NCBI GenBank assembly: GCA_001464455.1
Contig: LNEI01000013.1
Coordinates: 62,001 to 126,000 of the forward strand
Source of the DNA: Acidobacteria bacterium Ga0077534
GTDB lineage: Bacteria; Acidobacteriota; Blastocatellia; Pyrinomonadales; Pyrinomonadaceae
DNA: 64,000 nt
Direction of reading: 5' to 3'
Numbering within the stretch: the first letter of the stretch is position 1; every line of letters starts with the position of its first letter. A program made the translations under genes and the position numbers. Below are positions 48,971 to 57,024 of the stretch, one piece after another. The notes under the pieces are model-generated. The model was not told where the DNA came from. It did not search any database and was given only the letters and a program-made list of their open reading frames with translations.

Positions 48971-49540
48971 ATGGAAACAGCCCCAAAGGCGGTTACGGAA
49001 TTTAGTAACCCGAACATAGACGTAATGTATTCGGCCGATCAGATCAGTGGCAGGATCAAGGAACTCGGGCGGCAGTTGACTGCAGAGTACGCGGGAAAAG
49101 ACCTGGTTCTGGTTGGCATCCTAAAGGGCTCCGTAATTTTCCTCGGCGATCTGATGCGCGAGATCGACCTTCCGCTAAAGATCGATTTCATGGCCGTCTC
49201 GAGCTATAAAGACGAAACGGTTTCGACCGGCGATGTCGAGATCCTAAAAGATCTTACAAACCCGATCCGCGATAAACACGTCCTGATCGTCGAAGACATT
49301 ATCGACACCGGGCTAACGCTGACTCGCCTTGTCGAGATCCTCGGTTCCCGCGGAGCGGCTTCGATAAAGATAGCCACGTTTCTCGACAAACCTGAGCCGC
49401 GGATCAATAAGGAACTCAAGGTCGATTACACGGGATTCACGATACCAAACGAATTCGTAGTCGGCTACGGCCTCGACGCGGCGGGAAGGTACAGGAATCT
49501 TCCGTTTATCGGTGTGGTAAAGGATCCGTCGGTGGCTTAG
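48971..49540 (+). CDS. hpt: Hypoxanthine phosphoribosyltransferase
   Basis: A 189-residue purine salvage enzyme that converts hypoxanthine or guanine with PRPP to IMP or GMP. The PRPP-binding loop VLIVEDIIDTGLTLTRLVE (about 98-116) is exact, preceded by GILKGSVIFLGDLMREI and followed by FVVGYGLDAAGRYRNLP. GAGG precedes ATG 48971 at a workable distance. It is divergent from rpiB across 74 bases that must hold both promoters. Directly after the stop begins a palindromic element. Confidence 0.96.
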   Translation: METAPKAVTEFSNPNIDVMYSADQISGRIKELGRQLTAEYAGKDLVLVGILKGSVIFLGDLMREIDLPLKIDFMAVSSYKDETVSTGDVEILKDLTNPIRDKHVLIVEDIIDTGLTLTRLVEILGSRGAASIKIATFLDKPEPRINKELKVDYTGFTIPNEFVVGYGLDAAGRYRNLPFIGVVKDPSVA

Positions 49541-49672
49541 GAGAGCGGACACTCCTGTCCGCAACTCCGGTTCCTACGGCGTAACTATCTTGGCAATCGC
49601 TAACGTTGAAAATATTTTAAACGCATCAGGCCGCCGAAGCGGCGACCTTGCGGACAGGAGTGTCCGCGCTCC
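49540..49672. repeat. Non-coding element with self-palindromic terminal repeats, copy C
   Basis: The left arm at 49540-49564 (GGAGAGCGGACACTCCTGTC and five more bases) and the inverted right arm at 49648-49672 match at all but one position. Each arm folds on itself through GCGGACA/TGTCCGC. The 83-base core has GCCGCCGAAGCGGC and no frame. It begins at the hpt stop codon and ends 13 bases before the rplU promoter. Confidence 0.88.
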
Positions 49673-49684
49673 GTTTGTTTCGCC

Positions 49685-49713
49685 TTGACTCGCATTCGGT
49701 GTTTCCGTATAAT
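49685..49713 (+). promoter_or_regulatory. Strong sigma-70 promoter for rplU-rpmA
   Basis: TTGACT (49685-49690) and TATAAT (49708-49713) are separated by exactly 17 bases. The start is predicted near 49720, leaving a 48-base leader with a small CAAGT/ACTTG hairpin and GGAG before rplU. Confidence 0.88.
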
Positions 49714-49767
49714 TCAAGTTTTTCGACTTGTGCTGAGAATAGTGCCTGTCGTTAGGAGCTAACACAA

Positions 49768-50040
49768 ATGAGTTACGCAATTATCAAAACCGGCGGCAAA
49801 CAGTTTGCAGTCGAAAGCGGCATGACGCTTCGCGTTCCGACCATCAGTGCCGATGCTGGTGCTAAGGTCGATATCGACACGCTTCTTACAGGCGGTGCGG
49901 TTGGTGCCGGAACGATCGGTGCGACCGTAGTCAAACACGGCAAAGCGGACAAGATCATTGTCTTCAAAAAGAAGCGCCGCAAACAGTACAAACGCAAACA
50001 GGGCCACAGACAAGGTTTTACGGAAATTACGATTGATTAG
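49768..50040 (+). CDS. rplU: 50S ribosomal protein L21
   Basis: A 90-residue ribosomal protein binding 23S rRNA in the large subunit. The start MSYAIIKTGGKQFAVESGMT and the end KRKQGHRQGFTEITID are diagnostic, with the basic run FKKKRRKQYKRKQGHRQ binding RNA. TTAGGAG precedes the ATG. It is followed by rpmA, the usual partner, and driven by a near-consensus promoter. The short leader is a possible place for autoregulation by L21, but I could not identify a known L21 leader structure. Confidence 0.97.
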   Translation: MSYAIIKTGGKQFAVESGMTLRVPTISADAGAKVDIDTLLTGGAVGAGTIGATVVKHGKADKIIVFKKKRRKQYKRKQGHRQGFTEITID

Positions 50041-50044
50041 TAAA

Positions 50045-50102
50045 CAGTGACATGTAACAGGTGACAAGAGATCTTGTCACGGTTCACTTGTCACCTGTCA
50101 CC
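50045..50102. repeat. GTGACA-type palindrome between rplU and rpmA
   Basis: GTGACAAG-AGAT-CTTGTCAC (50061-50080) is a perfect 8-bp hairpin. The left arm with two more bases (AGGTGACAAG) can pair instead with CTTGTCACCT (50087-50096), giving two mutually exclusive folds just before rpmA. Confidence 0.7.
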
Positions 50103-50108
50103 AAAGAT

Positions 50109-50408
50109 ATGGCACATAAGAAAGGTGTAGGTTCATCCAGAAACGGCCGCGACTCAAATGCTCAGCGGCTTGGGCTCAAGAAATTTGGCGGCGAGCACGT
50201 GCTCGGCGGCAACATCATCGCACGTCAGCGCGGCACCAAGTGGAAGCCGGGCAACAACGTCGGCAAAGGCAAAGACGATACGCTCTTCTCGCTGATCGAA
50301 GGTTTTGTTAAATTCGAGAACAAAGGCCAGAAGGGCAAATTTATCAGCGTATATGCCGAAGGAGCCCCGGAATTGGCACCTAAGGTCGTTGCTGAAGCCG
50401 CGAGCTAA
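50109..50408 (+). CDS. rpmA: 50S ribosomal protein L27
   Basis: A 99-residue ribosomal protein whose N-terminus reaches the peptidyl-transferase centre. ATG 50109 gives the canonical start [20 protein letters not shown]; upstream in-frame codons belong to the palindromic spacer. The motif [22 protein letters not shown] is standard. There is no N-terminal leader requiring cleavage as in Firmicutes. It is co-transcribed with rplU. No classical ribosome binding site is visible, because the palindrome occupies that position, so initiation may depend on which hairpin forms. Confidence 0.97.
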   Translation: MAHKKGVGSSRNGRDSNAQRLGLKKFGGEHVLGGNIIARQRGTKWKPGNNVGKGKDDTLFSLIEGFVKFENKGQKGKFISVYAEGAPELAPKVVAEAAS

Positions 50409-50460
50409 ATATTGTCAGAACCACCGTTTATAGCGGTCGGTTGAATTTCGATAAAAAATG

Positions 50461-50500
50461 AAAGCGTCGACAACTGGCAACAGTTGTCGACGCTTTTGAT
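50461..50500. terminator. Bidirectional terminator after rpmA
   Basis: AAAGCGTCGACAACTG and CAGTTGTCGACGCTTT form a perfect 16-bp stem capped by a GCAA tetraloop, with T residues on the right and an A-run on the left. It serves both rpmA and the convergent surface-protein gene. Confidence 0.95.
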
Positions 50501-50540
50501 CATCCTGCCCTTCTGCTTCAGCATGGCCTCTTTCCGAAGA

Positions 50541-53003
50541 TCAAGGGCATGCCTGTGCATTCGCCGACAGAACACCTGCATTACTGACGGTTATTTTGAA
50601 GCAACTCCCGTTCGGCGACTGGATTATCAGGCTGTTTGGATTGTTCTCAATGTAGATGTTCCCGACCACATGAAGGCGGGCTTTCGGTGCGGTCGTATTG
50701 ATCCCCACGCTGGTGGTCGCGGTAGCATTGTTTACTCCGTTAATGCTGCCTATTACGACCGAATTGTCCTGCGTCACGAGAGCTTTCGCACCGATGGCGG
50801 TCGCATTATTCAGATTCGGGGCCCCGACATCTGCTTGACTACCGATGAGAGTGTTGTCATTTCCTATCGTGTTTGACAGGCCAGATAAAGTGCCGAAGTA
50901 GGCGTTGTAGTCACCTGTGGTATTCCCGATGCCCGCGGATGACCCGACAAATGCGTTGAGGTTTCCGCTCGTGTTTGCAACGCCAGCTTCTTGGCCAAAG
51001 AAGACATTGATCGAACCAGTGGTGTTAAGAATGCCCGCATATCTGCCAAAGAATGTGTTGCTATCACCAGTAGTATTGGCAGAGCCCGCACTCTGGCCAA
51101 AGAACGTGTTGCGGTCGCCAGTAGTATTAGCAGAGCCCGCGTTTTGGCCAAAGAAGGCGTTGTTGCTGCCAGTTGTGACCGATGATCCCGCACCCGCCCC
51201 AGCGAAAAGATTATTGGTGCCTAGGTTACTCAATATGCGATTGCCGCCTATGTTGTACTGGGTCGTTGCGTTGACCACGTTGCCCGACAAAGTGCCTGAA
51301 AAAGTCTTGTTGCCGCCGATCGTCTGAGCGGTCGTCAGATCGACAAAATTCTGTGTTGCCGAACCGGTGCCGCCGTTACCCACTGGTACGATCCCAAGTC
51401 GTGAATTACTTAATGTGCCGGTGGTGATGTTGCTTGCATTTAGGTTGGTGATGCTTGCTCCGCTGATGCTGCCGGTAAAAGTACCTGTGACATTAAGATC
51501 TCCCGGTATCCGAACCGTATCCAGACCAGCGCTCCGCCCCAGAACGATCGTGTTGCTCGTCGAAACCTGCGTTTCGGCCCCGATCGCGGTCGCGAAAGTC
51601 AGATTCCCTGAACCAACGTCAGAGCGGTCGCCAAGCAGCGTATTTTTGCTCCCCGTAATATTTGTGCCGCCGACAATTGTGCCGACAAACGTATTCGAGT
51701 TTCCAGTTGTAGTATTGCTTCCGGCATTCGCGCCAAAAAACGAATTTTCGCTCCCTGTTGTGTTATCGAACCCGGCGGAACGTCCAAAGAAAGAGTTCGT
51801 GCTTCCGGTCGTGTTCAACAATCCGCTGCTGCGACCGAAAAACGAATTCGCGTTTCCCGTGGTATTAGTGAAACCCGCAATATTCCCGAAAAAGGTATTT
51901 GCTGATCCAGTCGTGTTCCCGATCCCAGCCGAGCGTCCGCCAAATGCGTTCTCAGTTCCGGCGAAACTCAAAGCCCTTTCACTGCCGAGGTTAAATTGGG
52001 TCAAGGCGGTAACAGTGTTGCCTGTAAGCGTGCCCGAAACCGTGCCGTTGCCGACAATATTGAAGTTCGCCCCGCCTTGCGGCGTCGTCTGATTGAAGAT
52101 CGCGTTTGGCGCCGTCGAAGATATGGTGAGTGTGTTGAGTGTCGGCGTGATCGACATATTCGAGCCGGCAGCTAGCGTGACGTTTTCGGTCAGGCTGTTA
52201 AGGCTTCGCACAGCGACACCGTTCGAGATCTTAACCGCGGTAACGGCACCCGTAGCAAGTTGCGGAGTATCAACGCCTCCGTTTGCGATGGATAATGCCA
52301 CATTCCCGCTCGAGCCGCCGCCGTTCAACCCGGTCCCGGCCGTCACACCGGTAATCGTCCCGCCTCCGCCACCGGTGCTTGTTTCATCAGTCGCGGGCTG
52401 CCATTGGCCCGACGTGCTATTGAATTTCAGCACCTGTCCATTTGCTGGTGCGGTTGTCGAGACATTCGTTCCTCTAAGCCTTGCCACCGTCGTCGCTCCC
52501 TGGGTTCCGGCCACATCGCCGACGAGAGTTCCGGTGAAATTCGTTGCGGTCGCTGCGTTTGTGGCATTGGTCGCATTTGTGGCCGTAGCAGCGTTGGCAG
52601 CATTTGTCGCATTGGAAGCTATATCGGCCGTGAGACTTTTGATCGCGTAAGGCGAACTCGCGACCCGCTGTCGCGGAGCGAGCGTCGAGAAAGCACCGCC
52701 GCCGCTCGTCCTGACGCGGATCTCCAGCCACCTGTCGGCACCCGGAAAACTCACACCGAAATCGAGATTGACCGAGAAAACGCCATTAGTTGCCGTTATT
52801 CCGGTCCGGTTCAGCGTCGACCCCACCTGTGGCCCGCCGAGGGCTGATTCGAATAACGCAAACTCAAAATCGAACTGCCCATTTGCAGGCGAACCCGCGT
52901 TCGTCAGATTACCCTGATACGAAAAGTCCGTCGTTTGGGCCACGAGGCCGACGCTTAGAAAGCAAACGAACAGAACTACGCCCAAACCCCTTAATATTCT
53001 CAT
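50541..53003 (-). CDS. Large repeat-containing surface protein
   Basis: An 820-residue secreted protein: signal peptide (GLGVVLFVCFLSVGLVAQ), a beta-domain (about 24-120) that resembles tail-collar-like N-terminal regions, an Ala/Thr/Asn-rich stretch, then two blocks of a 17-residue repeat (about 350-455 and 605-710) of the form NTTGSxNxFFGxxAGxx. Regular Gly and Phe spacing suggests a beta-helical or fibre-like stalk. The C-terminal 100 residues include TTSVGINTTAPKARLHVVGN, a sequence typical of fibre-end domains. GGAGGGAAG precedes ATG 53003. It is probably a surface adhesin or fibre; no anchor or secretion partner is encoded nearby. Confidence 0.85.
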   Translation of the reverse strand: MRILRGLGVVLFVCFLSVGLVAQTTDFSYQGNLTNAGSPANGQFDFEFALFESALGGPQVGSTLNRTGITATNGVFSVNLDFGVSFPGADRWLEIRVRTSGGGAFSTLAPRQRVASSPYAIKSLTADIASNATNAANAATATNATNATNAATATNFTGTLVGDVAGTQGATTVARLRGTNVSTTAPANGQVLKFNSTSGQWQPATDETSTGGGGGTITGVTAGTGLNGGGSSGNVALSIANGGVDTPQLATGAVTAVKISNGVAVRSLNSLTENVTLAAGSNMSITPTLNTLTISSTAPNAIFNQTTPQGGANFNIVGNGTVSGTLTGNTVTALTQFNLGSERALSFAGTENAFGGRSAGIGNTTGSANTFFGNIAGFTNTTGNANSFFGRSSGLLNTTGSTNSFFGRSAGFDNTTGSENSFFGANAGSNTTTGNSNTFVGTIVGGTNITGSKNTLLGDRSDVGSGNLTFATAIGAETQVSTSNTIVLGRSAGLDTVRIPGDLNVTGTFTGSISGASITNLNASNITTGTLSNSRLGIVPVGNGGTGSATQNFVDLTTAQTIGGNKTFSGTLSGNVVNATTQYNIGGNRILSNLGTNNLFAGAGAGSSVTTGSNNAFFGQNAGSANTTGDRNTFFGQSAGSANTTGDSNTFFGRYAGILNTTGSINVFFGQEAGVANTSGNLNAFVGSSAGIGNTTGDYNAYFGTLSGLSNTIGNDNTLIGSQADVGAPNLNNATAIGAKALVTQDNSVVIGSINGVNNATATTSVGINTTAPKARLHVVGNIYIENNPNSLIIQSPNGSCFKITVSNAGVLSANAQACP

Positions 53004-53109
53004 CTCACTTCCCTCCTAAGCATTCTGAATCTTGCAGAACCCGCGTATATCCTCTTCCGTCGAGTTTCACAAAGACCCCGACGGCCAAATTTCCGCGAGC
53101 TAGTCACGG

Positions 53110-53508
53110 TTACCTAATTCCGTAAAGCGTCACCGATGACCTGACGCCGCGACGGACAGTTTGGGCTTCGTACCAGACATCGACCTTATCAATACGACGA
53201 TCCGTACCGGCCAGATCCACAGCGCGAGTCTCGCCGCCGGCCCGGATAAGGTTTCTCAGTTCTATCTCCTGCGCCGCGCCGTTTTCAAATTTCACTCGCA
53301 GCCTGTAAAACCTGACAGCCCTGTGATAAACCTTGATCTTGATCGAGCGGAACGCCCCTTTGCCGGCACCGACGTGCCATGTGTCCTGTTCGGCTCGATC
53401 CTTTACCTCTTTTGTACCAAGATCGATCCATTCCTGTGCAGAAACATTCGCAGAGGCGATCGCGAAAGCGAACAAAATAGATGAGATAACAGTGATTTTC
53501 TTGAACAT
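53110..53508 (-). CDS. Secreted beta-rich protein, DUF2541-like
   Basis: A 132-residue protein with a strong AAGGAGAA ribosome binding site and a signal peptide (ITVISSILFAFAIASANVSAQ). The mature part is a single beta-sandwich: WIDLGTKEVKDRAEQDTW, RSIKIKVYHRAVRFYRLRV, then GGETRAVDLAGTDRRIDKVD and a terminal YGIR. The pattern (strand, Asp-Leu-x-Gly-x-x-Arg turn, strand) is like the DUF2541 family of periplasmic proteins of unknown role. It belongs to a run of small exported proteins on the minus strand, each with its own start site. Confidence 0.75.
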   Translation of the reverse strand: MFKKITVISSILFAFAIASANVSAQEWIDLGTKEVKDRAEQDTWHVGAGKGAFRSIKIKVYHRAVRFYRLRVKFENGAAQEIELRNLIRAGGETRAVDLAGTDRRIDKVDVWYEAQTVRRGVRSSVTLYGIR

Positions 53509-53558
53509 AATTTTTCTCCTTGCATCTGATTAAGAACTTATTTTCGGAATTCCCTTGG

Positions 53559-54014
53559 CTACGGCTTTTCTATCTTGCTGACATTTACCTTGCATTTGTC
53601 CTTTTCGTCGGCTTCCGTCGGGCCGGTCAGCTTTACAAGTTCGCCAGCGACGATCGTCTTGTTGTCATTGGTGAAGGCCATCAAGTCCTTCCAGGTGTAG
53701 TTGTCGGGCAGCATCTTGATGCGGTTCGGGTCGGTAACGCTCGTGCCGGACATATTCACAAAGACCGCATCGCCGCTCGCATCCTGTTTAGTCATTAGAA
53801 TGAGTTTGTAATTGATGCCAGCTCCCTGTCCGCCGCGGGTGTACTTTGTCACCTCGAGGGATTTTGGCAGCGAGAAATAGCCTTGAATGGTCACATTCGT
53901 ACCCATCGGCTGAGAGCAAACATCTTTGATCTCGACCGCGATCGGCGGGGCTTCGCTGCACGAGGATGCGATAAAGCTCACCAGGGCAAGTGCAAAATAT
54001 AGTTCCTTTTTCAT
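53559..54014 (-). CDS. Small lipoprotein with OB-fold-like domain
   Basis: A 151-residue lipoprotein: hydrophobic signal ending FIASSCSEAPP with lipidated Cys19, preceded by GGAGAT before ATG 54014. The mature domain reads MGTNVTIQGYFSLPKSL, FVNMSGTSVTDP and IVAGELVKLTGPTEADE, the strand order of OB-type tRNA_anti-like or soluble metal-binding folds; two cysteines (in KDVCSQP and KDKCKV) may form a disulfide. It has no enzyme motif. Function is unknown. It lies 50 bases before the DUF2541-like gene and may share its transcript. Confidence 0.8.
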   Translation of the reverse strand: MKKELYFALALVSFIASSCSEAPPIAVEIKDVCSQPMGTNVTIQGYFSLPKSLEVTKYTRGGQGAGINYKLILMTKQDASGDAVFVNMSGTSVTDPNRIKMLPDNYTWKDLMAFTNDNKTIVAGELVKLTGPTEADEKDKCKVNVSKIEKP

Positions 54015-54083
54015 TTAGTTCATCTCCGAATATTTTTTTATCGTTCTGTGTCACATCGTTTTAATGCGTAAATGCGCAGATAG

Positions 54084-54332
54084 CTACCTTTTTCGCCTCG
54101 TTTTTCGCGCCTTGTTTGTTGGCGTAACCGTTGCCCTTGGCGACTGAACCGGTCGCGGGGATTGGATCGGTCTTGGGGATTGGATCGGTTTCGGACGTTT
54201 TGTCCGGGGACTTGGCGTGGCGGTCGGCGACAGTTCATTGGCTGCCTTGATCCCAGTTGAGTGTGAAATGGCCATGGCAACCCCAAAAGCCGCAACGAGT
54301 ATTGCGATAAGGGGAAAATTTGTTTTGTTCAT
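54084..54332 (-). CDS. Small Pro/Arg-rich exported protein
   Basis: An 82-residue protein with AAGGTAA before ATG 54332. It has one hydrophobic N-terminal segment (FPLIAILVAAFGVAMAI) acting as a signal or anchor and a disordered tail with near-perfect short repeats (QSPRPIQSPRPVQSPRATVT) ending in a basic cluster (KARKTRRKR). The basic proline-rich tail could bind nucleic acid, peptidoglycan or phosphates, but no family is recognisable. An overlapping frame (54038-54295) is rejected because it lacks a signal and a start site. Confidence 0.65.
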   Translation of the reverse strand: MNKTNFPLIAILVAAFGVAMAISHSTGIKAANELSPTATPSPRTKRPKPIQSPRPIQSPRPVQSPRATVTPTNKARKTRRKR

Positions 54333-54552
54333 AGTGTTACCTTGTGAGGTGAAAACGTCTCCGCCATCTGCGTTTTACGAATCGATCGCTGTTGTGACTC
54401 GAGAGTTTTCTTTGTCGCGATGTTCGTTTGTACTAGAATCTAAACGCTGAAGGTCAAAATAGATCCGAGCGACATCGAAACTGTAAAGCGGAGAGCACTT
54501 CTTGTCTTCAAAGAACTGCTCAAAACTTCTCAAAGTTATTCTCAAGGCGGCT

Positions 54553-56733
54553 ATGCTCAGCAATATCAACAAGTTATACGAATTTGGCGAGTTTCGATTC
54601 GACGGACATGATGGAAAGCTATCGCGAAATGGCACCCGTATTCCGCTCTCGCCAAAGGTCACCGAGCTGCTTGCTCTATTGCTTTCGACCAGCGACCGCT
54701 ACCTTGAAAAGGACGAAATTTTCGAGACGGTTTGGAAGGATACGTTCGTCGAAGACGGCGTGCTAACTCAGAACATATACGTGCTGAGAAAGATCCTTGG
54801 GAAGAACCCAGATGGCGATTCCCTCATAGAGAACAAGCCGCGGCTTGGCTATCGTATTTCGGTACCTGTAACCGTGCTTGAGTGCTCCGACCCGGGCGAT
54901 CTGACCAGTGACCCACCCGGTTTTGACCAAGCCGTACAACAAGCGTCCGTAGTGGCTTTGCCGGGGCGATCGCCGAAAAAGTTTCTTTTGGTTGGCGGTA
55001 TCACCGCGATCCTAGTGGTAGTCGTTTTGGCGATCGGATGGCAATTCGTTCGGCCATCGCTCGCGGCTTTGCTACGAAAGCCAGTCGAAAGCGTAAAATT
55101 CACACGAGTAACAAATTACGGCGACCTCGCAACGGCAGTGATCTCACCCGACGGCGGTGTCCTTGCGTTTATTAACGATTCAGGCGTTTATCTGCGAGAC
55201 ATCGAGACGGAGAAAGAGATAAAGTTTGACATCCCCGGCCATCAGTCGGTCGGGGCATTGCGATTTGCACCTGACGGCAGATCACTTTACTTTCGCGACA
55301 GCAAAGTACTCTCGACCCAATCTGCTGTTTACAAGGTGTCAAAGTTCGGCGGACAGCCTGAGCGCGTTATCGACCGCTCGTGGGGCTCATTCAGCATTTC
55401 GCCGGACGGTAATAAGATCGCTTATTTTCTGAACGTTCCGCCGGTCGGAAGATTTAATTTGCACGTTCGCGATCTTGCGACCGGCGAGGAACGCGAGATC
55501 GCGGTGACCGATCAGCCGCAAAGTCCCTGTATGGTCTGCTCGCCCGCCTGGTCGCCTGACAGCTCAACGATCTTGTTTTCCGTGAATTCGCCAAACGGCA
55601 CCGGTCAGCTTTTTTCGTATGATATGGGTCGAAATGAAAAGAAAGAGATGAAGTTCGAGAGGCTTCGCCGTTTCGGCCAGGCCGCCTGGCTGCCTGACGG
55701 CGACTCGTATCTGATCTCGGCCTCCGAGGGCACGCGCTTTTTTCACATTTGGAAAGTCTATTTTCCGGACGGCCAGGTCGAACAGCTAACGAACGGACTT
55801 TCAAATTACGGCAATATTTCAGTTTCGGCGGACGGAAAAAAGGTCATCTCGATCCGCTCGGACGAGACTGCAGATATTTTTGTAGCTTCTGCCGACAACC
55901 TCAACGATCCAAAACAGATCACTTTCGGCGGCCAGAACAGCTTTGGCCAAAATGGCCTTCACTGGCTCGACGATCGGCGAATACTTTTTTCGAGCCAAAC
56001 CGAGCAGAACCTGGCCGACAATCTAAGCGTGCTGGACCTAAACAGTAACTCGCGAGTCCAGATCACAAATGAACCGCAAAATGCCTATCGCGTTCCGGTT
56101 TCTAACGGCAAAAATATTTGGTACGCGATGAATAAGAACGGCGTTTCCCATATATTCCAGATGACTACCGAGGGTAAGGACGTGAAACAGATAACGACCG
56201 GCGACGTCGGCCAGCGTCAGTCGCCGCGGATCACGAGCGATTCACGATACCTTTACTACGTCCATCGAACAAAGGATGGCGGCCGGATCCTTCGATACGA
56301 TCTTGTCGAGCAAAAGGAAGAAGTGTTTTTTGATAATCCTGATTTTCAGCCAGGCCCGTATCTCGAGCTTTCGCCCGACAACACATATCTGACATTCCCA
56401 CGAGTGATCGACCGACCGGAAAATGCGGAAACCTCCGGAGTCGAAATGGCCATCGTTTCGGTTGAAAACCGGGAGGACATCAAACATTTTCGAATCGCCG
56501 ATATTCCGCCGATCCGCCGATTTTCGCCCGACAGCCGGTCGATCGAATATGTGTCGGCCCCTTCGAATACTACCCAGATCGTGAGGCAACGGTTCGATGG
56601 CGGAGACCCTGTTACTATTTTCACCGCAAAAAATGGAAAAGTCTTTAATTTTGCGTGGTCAAAGGATGGGCGTCAGCTTGCGATATCGATCGGCAGGCAG
56701 GATCGTGATGCCGTTCTCTTGTCAGGATTTTAG
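54553..56733 (+). CDS. CadC-type winged-helix regulator fused to a WD40-like beta-propeller
   Basis: A 726-residue one-component regulator. The N-terminal OmpR/CadC winged helix (about 1-100) reads YEFGEFRFDGHDGKLSRNG, VTELLALLLSTSDRYLEKDE, LTQNIYVLRKILG and ENKPRLGYRI. A single membrane helix follows (about 148-168; FLLVGGITAILVVVVLAIGW), and the periplasmic part (about 185-726) is a TolB/PD40-like beta-propeller with repeats such as SPDGGVLAFINDSG and SPDGNKIAYF. DNA binding inside the cell is thus linked to sensing outside. I prefer ATG 54553 (AAGG upstream); TTG 54502 with GGAGAG is possible. No target gene is apparent; autoregulation is common. Confidence 0.9.
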   Translation: MLSNINKLYEFGEFRFDGHDGKLSRNGTRIPLSPKVTELLALLLSTSDRYLEKDEIFETVWKDTFVEDGVLTQNIYVLRKILGKNPDGDSLIENKPRLGYRISVPVTVLECSDPGDLTSDPPGFDQAVQQASVVALPGRSPKKFLLVGGITAILVVVVLAIGWQFVRPSLAALLRKPVESVKFTRVTNYGDLATAVISPDGGVLAFINDSGVYLRDIETEKEIKFDIPGHQSVGALRFAPDGRSLYFRDSKVLSTQSAVYKVSKFGGQPERVIDRSWGSFSISPDGNKIAYFLNVPPVGRFNLHVRDLATGEEREIAVTDQPQSPCMVCSPAWSPDSSTILFSVNSPNGTGQLFSYDMGRNEKKEMKFERLRRFGQAAWLPDGDSYLISASEGTRFFHIWKVYFPDGQVEQLTNGLSNYGNISVSADGKKVISIRSDETADIFVASADNLNDPKQITFGGQNSFGQNGLHWLDDRRILFSSQTEQNLADNLSVLDLNSNSRVQITNEPQNAYRVPVSNGKNIWYAMNKNGVSHIFQMTTEGKDVKQITTGDVGQRQSPRITSDSRYLYYVHRTKDGGRILRYDLVEQKEEVFFDNPDFQPGPYLELSPDNTYLTFPRVIDRPENAETSGVEMAIVSVENREDIKHFRIADIPPIRRFSPDSRSIEYVSAPSNTTQIVRQRFDGGDPVTIFTAKNGKVFNFAWSKDGRQLAISIGRQDRDAVLLSGF

Positions 56734-57024
56734 TTCATAGTTGTAAAATATCAGCTTCCAAACCCGAGAAAACCTGAATTTTGCACCTCTTTCAAAACTT
56801 TTTTTATTTTTTTTCGCGCCATAAACTGAATCCTGTACTAACAGAGAAATATGAGTCACAGCGCGTTAATATTGTGTTAATTCGACTTGTTTCAACGCGG
56901 CTGATCTTGTCCACAGAGCAATCACAGGATTTCCACAGCATATGCACAGAACGCCCGTGTTTATTGGGCAATAGTTAAAGTACTTTCTACTTGACACTGA
57001 AAATAGTGGGTGTAAGATGTAATC
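56734..57024. other. Intergenic region with AT-rich tract and DnaA-box-like sequences
   Basis: An AT-rich run (about 56795-56815) is followed by three same-strand nonamers resembling DnaA boxes: TTGTCCACA (56907-56915, 8 of 9 to TTATCCACA), ATTTCCACA (56929-56937) and ATATGCACA (56940-56948, 7 of 9 each). The ncRNA promoter lies 40 bases further on. No protein gene is here. Confidence 0.5.
56991..57018 (+). promoter_or_regulatory. Promoter of the candidate large ncRNA
   Basis: A consensus -35 TTGACA (56991-56996), a 16-base spacer and -10 TAAGAT (57013-57018). Transcription should start near 57025, at the left end of the structured region. Confidence 0.75.

Noticed and set aside
51367-52650. 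Long plus-strand frames inside the repeat-protein gene
   Set aside because: They are shadows produced by the skewed codons of the Asn/Thr/Gly repeats on the other strand; they have no start sites and no domain.
56795-56948. Chromosomal replication origin
   Set aside because: Only three imperfect DnaA boxes and no dnaA, dnaN, gyrB or parAB nearby; kept only as a low-interest regulatory observation.
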